A DNA stretch of 64,000 nt from Isoetes taiwanensis (GCA_021234155.1 JAJEKV010000113.1:2464325-2528324); one strand, 5' to 3'. Positions 40,051-52,580 are shown, numbered from the stretch's first letter. Made by a program: numbers and translations. Notes: generated by a model from the letters alone, not told the origin.

Positions 40051-41560
40051 ATATGTAATCTTGATAGACACAGGTAGTTCCCACAACTTTGCCTCTCCAA
40101 GGCTTGCTGCCCTCATGAGGAATAAGATCTTGAAGTTCAAGCCCAGGCCAGTCAGCATGGCAAGCGACGCTATTCGCCACACTAAAGGGAGGAGAATTAG
40201 TTTTGACATAGTCCTTAGTGGAAGCAAGTGGCCCATGGGGGCGAAAGTGATGGACATTGGGAAATACGACCTTATAGTAGGAATGGAATTCCTCAGGCCA
40301 GCAAAAGCTATGATAGATTGCGACCGCAACGAAATCTCTATGACAGCGCCAGATGGCAATCAATACATAGTAAAAGGTAAGAAGGTATCTTCAGCTATGC
40401 AATGTATCTCTATGAAGCAGTTGAGGAAAAACATAATAAGAAATAGAATGGATTACATCTTGAGATTAGAGGCAGTCGACCCAAGTCAAACAAAGGGAAG
40501 TGAGCCAAGTGGAAATCAGTTGCCTAAGCGGATAGCAAAGCTCATTAAGGAGTTTCATGATTTATTCACGGATGAAATCCGTCAGCTACCACCTTATAGG
40601 GGTGTAGAGTGTGAAATCACACTAGCTCCAGATGCTAAGCCTACCAGCAAGGCACCTGATAGGATGAGCACTCCAGAGTTGGTAGAGCTCAAGAAGCAGT
40701 TGCAAGAACTGATTGAGCTTGGATTAATAAGAGCAAGCATGTCTCCTTTTGGAGCACCCATCCTTTTTCGTCAAGAAGAAAGACGGAAATCTAAGGATGT
40801 GCATTGATTATCGTCAGCTTAATAAGCAAACGATAAAGAATAAATATGCTCTGCCAAGGGCGAATGACTTGATGGACCAGCTCTAGGGAGCAAAAGTCTT
40901 CTCCAAAATTGACCTAAGGTCGGGCTATTATCAGATAAGGATCAAGAAAGAAGACATCCACAAAACCGCCTTCAGAACGGTATGGGCATTATGAATTCAT
41001 AGTAATGCCTTTCGCTTATCGAATGCCCAAATGATAACTTCAGAGAATTCTTGGATGAATTTGTCATCGTATTTTTCGATAACATCCTAGTTTATAGCAA
41101 GACCATAGAAGAGCATTGTCAGCACCTGAGAAGCGTATTGGAGAAGCTAAGGCGGCATCGATTGTACGGCAAGCTTTCCAAGTGCCACTTCGCAACATGC
41201 CGAGTGGAGTACTTGGGACATGTGGTGTCAGCTGAAGGGATCTCCACAGATCCGGCGAAGATTGAAGCCATAGTGGATTGGCCAGCACCAAGGAATATGG
41301 GAGAAGTAAGAAGCTTCCTCAGCTTAGTCGCAGATGCCCTCTCCAGGAGGCCATTTGCGACAAGAACCCATTGCAACGCCATATCGACTCTCACAAGTGA
41401 GTATGGCAAGAGGATTGAAGAGACGTTGCCATCAGACGGCGACTTTAAGGAAGTATGGGCAAGCCTCTCTAAAGAGGCAAGAACCTTCAAGCATTATAAG
41501 AAGGAAGGTAACCTGCTATATCATAAGATAAGTTGTGTGTACCAGGATCTTCGGGAGTAA
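40050..41560 (+). pseudogene. Ty3 protease and reverse transcriptase, RNase H deleted
   Basis: Protease: VILIDTGSSHNFASPRLAAL, then KYDLIVGMEFL. RT: PPYRGVECEITLAPDAKP, a frame change near 40790, then [20 protein letters not shown] and [20 protein letters not shown], and the catalytic box FFDNILVYS near 41075-41100, in which the second aspartate is asparagine. At about 41325 the text jumps from EVRSFLSL to VADALSRR, which normally stand on either side of the connection and RNase H domains. Stop codons occur near 40887 and 40992. The element is therefore unable to replicate itself. Confidence 0.82.
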
Positions 41561-42882
41561 GGAAGTTGATACTCCACGATACACACAACAGTCCCATAGC
41601 CGGGCATGCAGGGTTCATGAAGACTTATTTCAAGATCAGAAGTAGTTATTTCTGGCCAGGCATGAAGAAGCAAATAGCCAAGTATATTCGGGAGTGTCAG
41701 CTATGTCAGCAGACCAAAGCAGAGCAACTCCGAATTCCAGGAGCTTTAGAGCCGTTGGCCGTGCCGAATTCAAAATGGAAAGTCATAAGTATGGATTTCA
41801 TTAGGGGACTCCCAAGAACCATAAGAGGCAAAGATGCATTGATGGTGGTTGTGGATAAGTTGTCCAAGATGTCACACTTTGTGCCTTGTAGGACCACAGA
41901 TACGGCACTAGACACCGCCGTCTTATTCACAAAGGAGATTTTTAGATTCCATGGCATGCCTTGTGAAATAATCTCGGATAGAGACTCAAAATTTATGAGT
42001 GCATTCTGGCAGGATTTGTTTAGCACCATTCAGACCAAGCTCTCTATGAGCACGGCTTATCATCCTCAGACGGATGGTCAGACAGAGCGCACCAATCGAA
42101 TCATTGAAGATATGCTAAGGAATTATGTTTGAAATAAGCAGTCTAAGTGGGATGATTTCATCCACTTAGTGGAGTTCGCCTACAACAACACGAAGCAGGA
42201 ATCGTCACAAATGTCTCCTTTCATGATTAACTATGTGTATCAGTGCCTGACCCCTGATACATGGCACAACCTAGTGTCACAGGTAGAAGTCTCCCAACAA
42301 ATGTTATCAAATATGCAGCAGCTGCTTGAAGAGGTAAGGGGATATCTTTTAGCAGCAAGAAGTCGGCAAAAGAGTGTGGCCGACAGGCACAGGACCGTAA
42401 GGGAATTCCAGGTAGGCGACAGTGTGTGGCTGAAGATTAAGGTGAAGCAAGCCAAGCTTCGCATAGGGAACTGCAAGAAGCTCGCTCCTAGGTGGGCAGG
42501 TCCCTTTAAGATTTTGGAGCGGGTGGGCACCCAGGCCTACAAGCTAGATCTCCCTGCACACCTCAAAGTCCATAAGGTCTTCCATGTGCGCCTCTTAAAA
42601 AGGCACAATCCAAATCCCGATGAGGTTTTGAAAACTCCAACTTTGTTGGAAACGATGGAGGAACAAGTTGAAATTGTACCTGAACTGATTCTTGATAAGG
42701 CATTCAAGAAGACCAGAAGGTCTCAGTTCCTCCAATATTTGGTCAAGTGGAAGCACTTGCCCGTGGAAGACGCAACGTGGGTATTGAAACAAGATCTAGA
42801 GAAGCAATACCCAGACTTCATGAGGGAGTTCGATGGCCGAGTCATCTCCGAGCTCGTCGACGCCGACTTGCTAGGTGCTTAG
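41533..42882 (+). pseudogene. Ty3 integrase with chromodomain
   Basis: Zinc-binding region: HNSPIAGHAGFMKTYFKIRS, FWPGMKKQIA, CQLCQQTKAEQL. Catalytic core: MDFIRGLPRT, IISDRDSKFMSAFWQDLF, STAYHPQTDGQTERTNRI. A stop codon (TGA at 42130) interrupts the frame, which continues to 42882 with a GPF/Y-type segment (WAGPFKILERVGTQAYKLDL) and a chromodomain (FLQYLVKWKHLPVEDATWV). The chromodomain of chromoviruses guides integration to marked chromatin. Apart from the stop the sequence is well kept, so the decay may be fairly recent. Confidence 0.88.
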
Positions 42883-43431
42883 CTAAGTGTAATTCTTAGT
42901 TAGCTTGAGTGGGGCCCCATATGCATCCTAGTTAGTAGAATGCATGTGCCAAGACCTTGGAAGTGTAAGCGATGATGAGATACGCCCTAAAGGCATTCTC
43001 TAGGCCAACACGCACCAAGGGTGCGCATGACCAGGAGGGTCATGTGAGAGAGGAAGAAAGGCATGGTGGGTGATGGGACATCTCTCGGATGATCTCTATG
43101 CCACGATGCGGGGCACGCGCACCTGACCATGGGGCGTCATGGTGAGGAATGAGTGATCATGCACGATGATGGGATCGTGAGACGTTCCCTAGCTTAAAAC
43201 CCTCAGGGGCATGAGGCAATGGGGTGTACTCGATCTAGGTGATCGTGTACAAGGTAGCACTTGATCATGGGCAATGATAGGATCATCTTAAATGGTCCTT
43301 AAGCTCAAATCCTTATGGGGCCATGATCGAGTGCAAGGTAGTAGGGTAACCTTGAGCTAGTAGTTCGGCTCAAGGAGGTAATTAGGGGGTTGGTCCTCTA
43401 AAACCACAAACTTATTAACTAAACTAACGTA
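42883..43431. other. Downstream of the Ty3 element; possible LTR remains
   Basis: Contains a diverged internal duplication (TGATCATGCACGATGATGGG near 43158 and TGATCATGGGCAATGATAGG near 43262) and a CCTTGAGCTAGTAGT string shared with position 76. It may be part of the 3' LTR, but no 5' partner was found. Confidence 0.35.
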
Positions 43432-46110
43432 ATGTGCTACTCGTATAAATTCGCAGACCGCATGAAGAAACTTTTCAATAGATTAAAGCCGCTAGAGAAG
43501 AGAATAAGATCTCTCCTACATTGCAATTATTTTTCTTTCTTAGATCCTTATCCAACTCTTTCTATGCCTTGCGTAACAAACTTATCGACATGGACCTCAA
43601 TCGTGCAATCAACTCCATCAAGGAGATTATGATGAGAAAGGATGCTGGGCTTATCAAAGGACGAACATGATGCTTTTTTTGCAAGCGATTGTGAGCCTAA
43701 ATCCCATGTAAAAGGAAATGAGAAAGTTAAGAAAGAGAAGAATAACAATAGCATCAACACTTTAAGGCTGCTGACAACAAAGGCACATCACACAAGCAAT
43801 AGACTTATGACTATTGCAAGAAAGGCAATCATCCCACAGTAGAATGTAAGAAGAAGGTAAAGGACCTTGACCACAAATTGAAAGCTTTCGAGGCAAGCGT
43901 GGCCAATGCGGTTCCTTACAACCCGGATTATGTATATCTCTATAAACAAGTGGCGGCCTTCTGCTCTATTAAATTCATCATGGATTCTGGTGCTACAACG
44001 CATATTAGTTGGCACAAAGATCGGTTTGAAAATTTTAGACCTACCTCTTCCAATCACATTGTTCAAATTGGCGACAATAGTGAGCATCAAATCTGCGGAA
44101 TGGGCAACATTCAAGTACCTACTATCCTTCGTATTTTCACTCTGAAAGGGGTAATGCATGCTCCTACTTTGCAAAAAGATCTGATTTCTATTGCATGCCT
44201 CACTGATATGGCACTATAGTTTCCTTTCATAGTGAAGACTACATTATGTCCAACAAAATTACAGGAAAGAGCCTTGCTCTGCTATTCATATGGATAGTCT
44301 CTATAATTTGGGCCAAGAATATACTAATCAAGTTGTTCTTGTAGCTTCTGGTAATGGTATTTGTGATATATGGCATAAGAGGCTTAAACACATCAGTCTT
44401 AAATCGCTCAACCAGCTGTCATAACTTGTAGAAGATTTTGATCTTCATCAATACCCTGCTCTTGCAAGTTGTGAAGCTTGTGCATAGAGCAAACAACATC
44501 CATATCTTTTATACTCATTGGGTCTCGTGCTACTGTTCTTCTTGAACTAATACACATGGATATTTGTGGTCCTGCTCATGTTCCTTCTCTCTGGGGTGCT
44601 TATTATAGTCTGCCCTTCATTGATGACTTGAGCAGGAAAGCGTGGGTCTATTCCCTGAAGCAAAAATCTGATGCATATGTCCATTCTAAGAATGGAAAGC
44701 GCTTGTTGAAGATCAAGTAGCCTAACAGATTAAGAAGCTCAGATTTAATAATGGTGGAGAATGTACCAGTCATGCATTCAACCATTTTGTGTTGATCATG
44801 GTATTGAAGGCCAAAGCCTCATAATCCACAACATAATCGCATTGCTGAGTGGAAGAATCGCAACATTGTCACATGGCACGTTGCTTGCTTGCTCAATCCT
44901 TAGCACCCATCGATTTTGGGCTGAAGCAGTAAGGTATTCAGTTTACCTTCTTAATAGATTGCCCACTGTTGCTATGAAGAATCAGAACCTGAACAAGCTT
45001 TCACTAGCATTAAGCCAAATTTATCTCAATTGCATGTCTTTGAATGTACTTTCTTTATGCTTATCCCCAAAGTTAATTGCAAGAAATATGCATCTACCAG
45101 CAAGAGAATGATCTTTGTGGAGTCTTCTGACTAGTGCAAGCATGGTTATAGGCTGATTGATCCAGACACCAAGAAGCTTTGTGTTAGTCGAGATGTTACT
45201 TTTCATGAAGATGTCTCGCATTTAAAAGAGATTCCGAAACTCCTAATATGGAATTTATTGATATCTCTGCATGGGTAATAGATGACTCCATAGCTTCTAC
45301 TCCAACAGACTCAATTTCTAATATTCCAACACCTCCAGTGGTTCTAGCACTTGCAGTGCTTACATCAACTTTGCTTTCTGATCACAAAACAAATCTTGAC
45401 TCATATAATCAAGGAGATGATTTTAACCCATCTGCTAAGGGAGGCAATCTTGATCATCCTGATCAAGGATGAGTTGAAGAAGAACTTGGTCGAGGTAAAA
45501 GAAGCATTTTCGTCCTCAAAGATTTGGCATCTATGCTAGAATCATGCCCAACATTATGGAGTTTTGTGGGTTGCTGTTATAAGTGAACCCATCAGCTATG
45601 GTGAAGCCATTTCATGTGCTTCTATATCTAATTAGCAGCAGGCAATGGACCACGCAATGAATTCTATTATACAAAAGGGCCACTTGGGATTTGGTTCCTC
45701 TTCCTCATGATGGCAAGATTGTGGATAAAAAATGGGCTTACAAATGTAATCTCCACCCGATGACACCATCAGTAGCTACAAAGTATGCTTCATTGCACAA
45801 GGTTTTAGACAACAATATGGCATTGATTACTTAGAAACATTTTCTCAGCGGTCAAGATGATGAGCATTCGCATTCTTCTTGCATTGGCTGCTCATTATAA
45901 TGTTGAGGTTCATCAAACGGGTGTCAAACTAGCATTTCTTAATGGCAAACTTGATGACGAAATATATATGAAGCAATCTCAAGGTTATGTGAAAGCTGGT
46001 GTTGAGCATTTAGTATGCAAATTGACGAAGGCACTTTATGGGTTAAAGCATGCACCACATGTTTGGTTAAGTCCATTCTATCTTCAAAGACCCTGGATTT
46101 CAGCCAATTG
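43432..46110 (+). pseudogene. Degenerate Ty1/copia element
   Basis: Pieces in order: gag and a damaged CCHC knuckle (YDYCKKGNHPTVEC, first Cys lost, about 43800); protease IMDSGATTHISWH (about 43980); integrase start ELIHMDICGPAHVPSLWG and FIDDLSRKAWVYSLKQKSD (44540-44680); HRFWAEAVRYSVYLLNRLP (about 44900); RT MMSIRILLALAAHYNVEVHQ and KLDDEIYMKQSQGYVKAG (45857-46050). Frames change many times and stops are frequent. It is much older than the copia element at 21512. LTRs not found. Confidence 0.8.
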
Positions 46111-46554
46111 AGGCTGATTGTAATGTCTACATTGATTGGAAGAAGGGGGTCAGGAACGTGCAAGGAAGGCCGGTAAAAGTCCATTAATGGAGACAATTAA
46201 ATAAATAAGTGTGGGTGCATTTGCTAGAAAGGTATATTCGAGATGACCTCTTTGGAATATTTAGGAGTCATGAACGAAATATTCCTTAGAGTAATTAAAG
46301 AAATCTCGAGAAATCAATATGTGTAAATTTTTATAGAATGTGTAAATTTTTATAGAATTTTAGGAATCTAGGGAAATCTTATACAAATTTGGATTAGAAC
46401 AATATTCATAGAATCATAGCGAATCTAGAGAAGCCTTCATAGAATCTTAAGCGAATCTCAAACGAATTTTGAGGAATTTGGGGAATCTTTATAAAATCTT
46501 CAGGAGCTTGCTCATCATGGAGGAGGAGCCCAATTTTCTCATCACATCATTAGA
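46111..46554. repeat. AT-rich sequence with short tandem duplications
   Basis: GTGTAAATTTTTATAGAAT is repeated in tandem (about 46319-46358), and several AATCTAGRGAA-type strings follow. No gene. Confidence 0.55.
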
Positions 46555-47340
46555 CAACAGATGTATGCAGATGATATGGATCTATTAGCTCACGTCCCAG
46601 CAAGTATGCATCAGCATTTGGCATATTACTTTCTATTAGAACACTGGAATGCGGGTCAACTTGGCAAAGACCAAGGTATTTCTGTTATTCTCTTCCAAAC
46701 AACACTGACAACCTCGCTTCATGTATCAGGGTCAAAGGTGCAAATATACCAAATACCTTGGAGTGGAGTTCACTACCATATACTGGAACACCTATATCCA
46801 ACAATGAGTGCCAGCTTTATGCCATATGCAGAAAAATTGCCACAGAGTGTAACTTTGCGACTTGTCCCATCATGACGCTTGGTCAAGGTTTTGCTAGAAC
46901 TGGTTCTTCTATATGAAGTGGAAGCATGGGGGGCAGTGATATGACTTACCACTTAGAAAGATTTGGAACGCGTCAGAAAAGCTTTCCTGATTCGGGCCCT
47001 TAAAGTCAAGTTCATGGTTCCCTATCCAATTCACCTATAAAATACATGATTCTTACCTTTATAATATGCTGCTTTTTAATGACAAATACTGTGTTGCCAG
47101 AAGGTGGTATACATGGGAGAATTCAACGACCAATCCTTGCTTATAAAATGGCCATGCATTAAAACCAGTTGGAAGGACAAACGTGCAGGTTGATTCTCCA
47201 GATGGAATGTGCAAGAACATAGATGTATACACGCATGAAGTAGTATCTCGATATATGCTTCCTTGCTAAGCTTTGGGATGTCAATGCTTTGAAAATGTCA
47301 AACACTGCATGTGACGTCGCTTGCGACCTTCCCTGGCACA
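46555..47340 (+). pseudogene. LINE reverse transcriptase fragment, third copy
   Basis: MYADDMDLLAHVPASMHQHL carries the YADD box. In other frames KYTKYLGVEF, then FYMKWKHGGQ-type text, and AFLIRALKVK follow, as in the thumb and C-terminal part of LINE RTs. The frame changes near 46700 and stops are common after 46875. It differs from the family at 13100-15294. Confidence 0.65.
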
Positions 47341-47770
47341 AAACCAAAGCCTTTCCTTTTTAATAAAGATGTTTACCTTGTTATGTTGATGACTAAAGTG
47401 GATTTAAATGCTTCCAACCACCATAAGCCTATGTTAGTGCTAAAATTAGCAAGAATGTCTCTCTAGGAAAAATCCTTAATGAAGACTCTAGTATGAAAAG
47501 CGCAAGCTTAATATGGCCACGAGTGGTGTAAAGCGAAAATCTTTTTCTCTTCTCCTCGTACCTTATGTGTTTGTCTTTGAGCCATATAATATACTAAGAA
47601 AACTAAATCTGAAGTTGCAAGGAAGCTTGAAACGTTAGCAAATATTGGGGGCTCCACTCATGAGGTGCCTGTGTGTTCCATGCACCAATTTTATATGTTC
47701 ATGGAATATATATATAATAACATAATATAAAGTTATCTAGTTGTCTCTTGGATTCTTATTTTTGCTTCGT
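47341..47770. other. Noncoding sequence
   Basis: No feature recognised; contains a short TA-rich tract near 47708. Confidence 0.35.
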
Positions 47771-48180
47771 TTTAGGCAATCATACTCGACCAACCAAGAA
47801 CAGTCTCAATCCGAGGATGCCACTTGCCAAATGGCCATGAGACCACACCATAAGGACTAATTTTCACCACCAACTTGGACTTAGCAAGTACAGGACCAAA
47901 GGCTAGCTTATATAAAGGGAGGCGAATTTTACATCTGCAAGAGGATTCACCTGAATTTGCAGGTTTATGTATACAAGTCAAGCCATACATGCAGCAGAAG
48001 GCAGCGCGAATTTTTGATGATGTTTTTTCCATGTCGATCTTGGCAATCTCACAAATCTTTGGTCCTGCTACACTAGCCAAAAGCAATTTTAAGCACCTTA
48101 AAGTTGGTCCAACCAAGATTTGTGGGGTTGTCAGGGTAGACATGGAAAAGACACTTCAGATGTTGCAGTTATGGCTTTGA
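47771..48180. other. Overlapping ORFs on both strands, unresolved
   Basis: A 101-residue plus frame (47875-48180) and a 123-residue minus frame (47772-48143) occupy the same bases. Both have plausible composition; the plus frame reads on upstream of its ATG. Neither matches a known family, and at most one can be real. It could be an exon of a lost gene. Confidence 0.3.
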
Positions 48181-48582
48181 TATTCTATGTCTGTATCTAA
48201 GAGTTGACATAAATTTGACTCACGACCTTTGGCATCCACAAGTTTCCACATTTCTTTCAAAAAATATCTGGCGGAAAAGTAACTTTCTAATGGAGCCATA
48301 TTTTTCTTTTCTCTAGTCCATATTTTGCTGAAACGTTTTCTTCTAATAGTGGCAGGGAAATTGCTTGATATTGCCATTTTTGGAGAACATTGCTACCACC
48401 TCCAAGGGAGCTAGTGTTTGCAGAGGGAATTTTAAAGCTTTGAAGACGGATTAGCTAGTCAGATGCTCCAAGCTTCTGATTTGTTTTTACAATGACAGAT
48501 ATTGTTAAGCCCGATAAAATCATGCAAATAGTTCATTTGTGGAAATTTACTTGTTGATTTACTATATATATATATTGATGTG

Positions 48583-48680
48583 TTTTTTTTTTCCTTTTTC
48601 TTTTTTGAGGGATAAAAGATAGACTTTATTTATTTTGAGAGAACGATACAAGGCCATATTGCACGGGTGCACCCATTTAC
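48583..48680 (-). mobile_element. LINE 3' end (minus strand) with poly(A) tail
   Basis: Read on the minus strand the sequence runs AAATAAATAAAGTCTATCTT, then TTATCCCTCAAAAAAG, and ends in a long A-rich tail (T's at 48583-48606 on plus). It matches the tail type at 55845. The 5' boundary of the copy is not visible. Confidence 0.55.
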
Positions 48681-49005
48681 GAATATGAGATGGGGATAGC
48701 TTCATGGCTTCATCTTGCTTTATTCTCTTTTTCGATTATTGATGTGAATTGTTGAGAGTGATTAGTTTTATGTTTTATTTTTCACATCATCGGGGTACAA
48801 TAAGATTTAGTTTAGAACACAAATAGGGATACGTAATCTACTATTTGATTTAATATCTAGGTTGATATGAGTTGGCGATGAATAAGAAGGTGCTTGTTGG
48901 ACTTTAAAAAACCATGAAGTAGGGAGAAATGGAGGGAAGGCGTTAGGAAGTGATCATGATTGTGACGACAACGATGATGTTGATGTTTGTAAGAGGAGAA
49001 CAGGC
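48681..49005. other. Noncoding sequence
   Basis: No feature recognised. Confidence 0.35.
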
Positions 49006-49125
49006 CATGGGGTCGAGATAACGATGACACGACACGAGGATTTGGAACATGATGATTAGGCAACACCATGGGGTCGAGATAACGATGACACGACACGAGG
49101 ATTTGGAACATGATGATTAGGCAAA
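49006..49125. repeat. Tandem duplication, period 61
   Basis: CATGGGGTCGAGATAACGAT and the following 38 bases occur twice, at about 49006-49066 and 49067-49125, with almost no differences. Confidence 0.9.
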
Positions 49126-50575
49126 TCGGATGGGAATTGAGGGGGCACAACTTTGGTTAGTAAGATAAACTAAGCCCATGAGAAAAGAAGAGGTAGAGCA
49201 TTTTTTACATCATGAAAGCCATTTCCTGCATCATGTGATGTGGACCACCAATAAGCCTTCAGAATTTTAGTTTATGGCTATGGTGTGCTGCGTTTGAACT
49301 TAACCTTGTTTTCCTCTCTTTGAACCTTTATTATTGTACATCACCGTTTTTTGTTTGCACCATGAGACCTTATCATGGATTGTTATGAAGTAGAGATAGC
49401 CTCCTTGTTGCCATGTAAAGTCTGGCGATGGCAAAAGGCCATTTCTACAACTCAAAGAACATTTGGTACAAAAAGACCGATGATCAATGGGCCTACATTG
49501 GAGAAAAATCAATATGATATTTCAAATTTTACGCAGAGCTTGAAACCCCATGAATTTTGCAGTATAATTTGGGTTATTTGTAGCTTCACAATGCGAACAT
49601 ATGTGAGGGCTAACAAAAGTGCAATTTACACAATTTTTAAAAAACCGGGGGGTGTAACATAAAAACAGGTGCCGTCTCATTCAATCAGATTTTGCCAAGT
49701 AGGCAACTTTTTCTTTTCTGGAAAGAAAGCAGAAATTTTGAGGATCCGGCGATTCATTCAGCGAATTTTATTCTGATGGGTTTTACACAGACTCAGCGAA
49801 TTTTATTCTGATGGATTTCAGCCCGCAGAACAAGATGCCCTTCCACAAAACGGAGTAAGTAGTTGTCATTGTCATTGCTTCTTGGAAAAAATAAAATTTT
49901 ATTACTTCTTATTAGGAATCTGACATTTGCATGTAGCTCTATATTTTCCTGACAGGACCCACTTCTGTGAAGAACGAATACATAAACTTTATGGAAGAGG
50001 TTAACGTGTTGCTTACAATGAAGGTTAGCACAGAAGAATAGGAAACAAGAGGAAGGAGGAGATTTTTCTTCTGCTGTTAAGGGAAATTGAATGTTAAAAT
50101 TTTGGCGCTGAGAGAAAGCGTAGGACAAATCTGGCCCAACTCCAAGGACACATGTTCTGGCAGCAGAAAAACGGTAAGAAAAATAGGTTCTCTTTACATA
50201 AAAGTGTGCATGCAAATCTGAAACGTGTCCATGGATAGAAGAAGACATGTGTCCTTGTGATGGATTATATATTGAATAAGCAGAGCATGCAGCAGCATGT
50301 AACTCAAGTCTGTTTCCTTCTTCTTGCAGAGATCTGAAAATAATGTCATGATTTCGGCCTCTAGAAACTACGCATTTGGTTGCTACATATGTGGCTTCAC
50401 GCATGCATGCATGTTCCATGGATCGTTGTAGGCTGCTTATTCGGTGCCTTTCAATATTTAAGCATGTTTCTCTGTTACCCTTTTTATTCTGGTGTTGGCT
50501 TTCTTCTCTGTCCCTCATTTCTAGTTCATGATCTCTCCACTCATCTCACTCTACTCTTTTCAAAATATAAGAAAA
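49126..50575. other. Mostly noncoding; one long minus-strand frame
   Basis: The minus frame 49793-50518 (241 codons) is the longest here but has no recognisable domain and no conserved repeat partner. Its length may be chance in sequence poor in TTA/CTA/TCA. TCAGCGAATTTTATTCTGATGG occurs twice near 49757 and 49793 as a short tandem duplication (period about 36). Confidence 0.3.
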
Positions 50576-50694
50576 AAAGTAGAGTTTTTTTCGCAGAGGC
50601 CTCAAGAATGGTACTACATGGCAATGTATAGACACAAAGTAGAGTTCTTTCGCAGAGGCCTCAAGAATAGTACTACATGGCAATGTATAGACAC
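50576..50694. repeat. Tandem duplication, period 60
   Basis: AAAGTAGAGTTYTTTTCGCA-type text followed by GAGGCCTCAAGAATRGTACT occurs at 50576-50635 and 50636-50694. A second small duplication, ATAGTTTACGTTATATCA, follows near 50782 and 50811. Confidence 0.88.
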
Positions 50695-50876
50695 TACCAT
50701 AGGGGACTATGACACTTGACATGGTTGATACATGATGCACCAAGCTTGAGGCGGGTGGAATCGGTGCACTGAGTGGCCGGAATAGTTTACGTTATATCAC
50801 TAACTTCATAGTTTACGTTATATCATAACTTCTAAAGGAGAATTTTCAAAATGGATATTTGTTAGGGAGATGTCCA

Positions 50877-51136
50877 TTCTTCTTCTTCTTCTTCTTCTTC
50901 TTCTTCTTCTTCTTCTTCTTCTTCTTCTTCTTCTTCTTCTTCTTCTTTCTTCTTCTTCTTCTTATTCTTCTTCTTCTTCTTCTTCTTCTTCTTCTTCTTC
51001 TTCTTCTTCTTCTTCTTCTTCTTCTTCTTCTTCTTCTTCTTCTTCTTCTTCTTCTTCTTCTTCTTCTTCTTCTTCTTCTTCTTCTTCTTCTTCTTCTTCT
51101 TCTTCTTCTTCTTCTTCTTCTTCTTCTTCTTCTTCT
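50877..51136. repeat. (TTC/GAA)n microsatellite, about 260 bp
   Basis: About 85 TTC triplets with only two interruptions, near 50944 and 50961. Frames through it give poly-Leu, poly-Ser and poly-Arg stretches that are artefacts. GAA/TTC tracts of this length can form triplex structures. Confidence 0.97.
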
Positions 51137-51269
51137 CTTGATCTCGGTCATGGCATACAAGTTCAACTGCCTAAGAAAGTGTCCAATACAATCTATAGAA
51201 CAACGGTCCAACCGCCTAAGAAAGCGTGTATGTAAGAATGGCACTCTCTAGTTGGATGGATGTAATAAT

Positions 51270-51299
51270 ACCTTCCTTCCTTCCTTCCTTCCTTCCTTA
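51270..51299. repeat. (TTCC)n microsatellite
   Basis: Seven or so CCTT units 130 bases after the TTC tract. Confidence 0.9.
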
Positions 51300-51878
51300 C
51301 ATGAAAACCTTTTTTTCTCTTTTTCCCAAGTTCTCATACATCCTTGTTGCTATTTGGGTGAGTGTAGTCTCCATTTGATTGTATGGAGTTAAAAACCACC
51401 ATGTACACAAGGAAAAGAGAGCGGTTTGTTCCATTAGAATTGTTCCAAAGGGGTGGTTATCATTTGTTTTGTTAGGCATTTTTTTAAGGGAATGGTACTT
51501 TAGTTCAGCCAATTAAAAGAATGGTATTAACTGATGATGTGAACAATGGTATTAACAAAATGTCTTAGTAAAAATATCTAAACCTTAAGAAAATTTCAAG
51601 CTGTTTAAGAACTGGTATTAGCAAAATGTCTAGTAAAAATATTTAAACATTACTTTAATCGGATATCCTGTCAAGATGCTCAGTAAACAACAAGATGCAA
51701 TGTCACGTGAATTTTGGTGTAGATAAATATCACGCGAATCTAGTATAGGAAACGCGAATCTAGTATAGGAAATTGTGGTGATCCTGGCTATTGCATAGGT
51801 GAATGCAAATTTCACACTAACGAAAGCAATAAATTTGTTTCTTGCTTTTACAGGAAAGCTAGATCGGAAAAAGAGCTA
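51300..51878. other. Noncoding, AT-rich
   Basis: A short tandem repeat ACGCGAATCTAGTATAGGAA (about 51731-51770) is the only structure noted. Confidence 0.4.
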
Positions 51879-52580
51879 GGTATCGCTGACAAGGTGTGGA
51901 CATAGAGCATTGCTTCTAAATCTGACAAGGTGTGAATATAGAAGGTATCGCTGACAAGGTGTGGACATAGAGCATTGCTTCTAAATCTGACAAGGTGTGA
52001 ATATAGAGTGTTGCTTTTAGAAAAGGATGCCGATGTCGTATAATTTTAGTATCAAATGAAGCAATAGATATTTTTTTAGCATTTTACAACCACACAAAAA
52101 AGATAGATTGACAGAAAGGGAATCATGCAGTATCTCAAATAAGATTTGAATCCAAAGCATTTTCTAAGATGACAAAAAAGATAATCGGACAGACTGACAG
52201 AAAGGGAATCATGCAGTATCTCAAATAAGATTTGAATCCAAAGCATTTTCTAAGATGACAAAAAAGATAATCGGACAGAAAGGGAAATCATTCAGATATC
52301 TCAAACAAGATACGACTTCATAGCATCGTCAGAGTCATTATTGGTTCTAGTACAAGTATTAATATTTTTTTTATTTTATTTTTTGCATTTTTCAATCTAC
52401 GGAAAGCGTTGGCTAGCAAAAAGCACCATCCCTGCAATATATCTGACAAGGTGCAAACTTGCAGCATTGATAGATATTGGTTTAGAGATTTGCTTTTTGG
52501 ATTTTCCAGTCTACGAAAAATGTTAGCTGGCAGAAAGAGCAATCGTGCAAATATCGATGACAAAATGCTAGCCTAGGGCA
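51879..52580. repeat. Degenerate tandem repeat region
   Basis: Units GGTATCGCTGACAAGGTGTG.. of 64 bases at 51879-51942 and 51943-52006. Units GACAGAAAGGGAATCATGCA.. at 52110, 52196 and 52274 (periods 86 and 78). Looser copies follow to about 52580 with the same order of words: a GCTAGC/GCTGGC-AAAAAG start, an ATCNCTGACAAGGTG middle and an AGCATTG end. It looks like a decaying satellite-like array. Confidence 0.75.

Larger units (their letters stand above)
33477..42882 (+). mobile_element. Degenerate chromodomain Ty3/gypsy element (chromovirus), interrupted by a hAT element
   Basis: The order is gag (33477-34357 and 39614 onward), protease (about 40050-40330), RT (about 40600-41325), integrase (about 41530-42160) and chromodomain (about 42690-42800). 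Integrase after RT marks Ty3, and the C-terminal chromodomain marks the chromovirus branch. The RNase H region is deleted and several frames are broken. LTRs could not be paired on the two sides. Confidence 0.85.

Noticed and set aside
42883-43431. 3' LTR of the chromodomain Ty3 element
   Set aside because: No matching copy upstream of gag and no primer binding site found, so an LTR is not proven.
49793-50518. 241-codon minus ORF
   Set aside because: No domain, no splice context and no second copy; probably chance. Kept only as a note in the region entry.
50846-51251. Long frames of poly-Leu, poly-Ser and poly-Arg on both strands
   Set aside because: They are translations of the TTC/GAA microsatellite.
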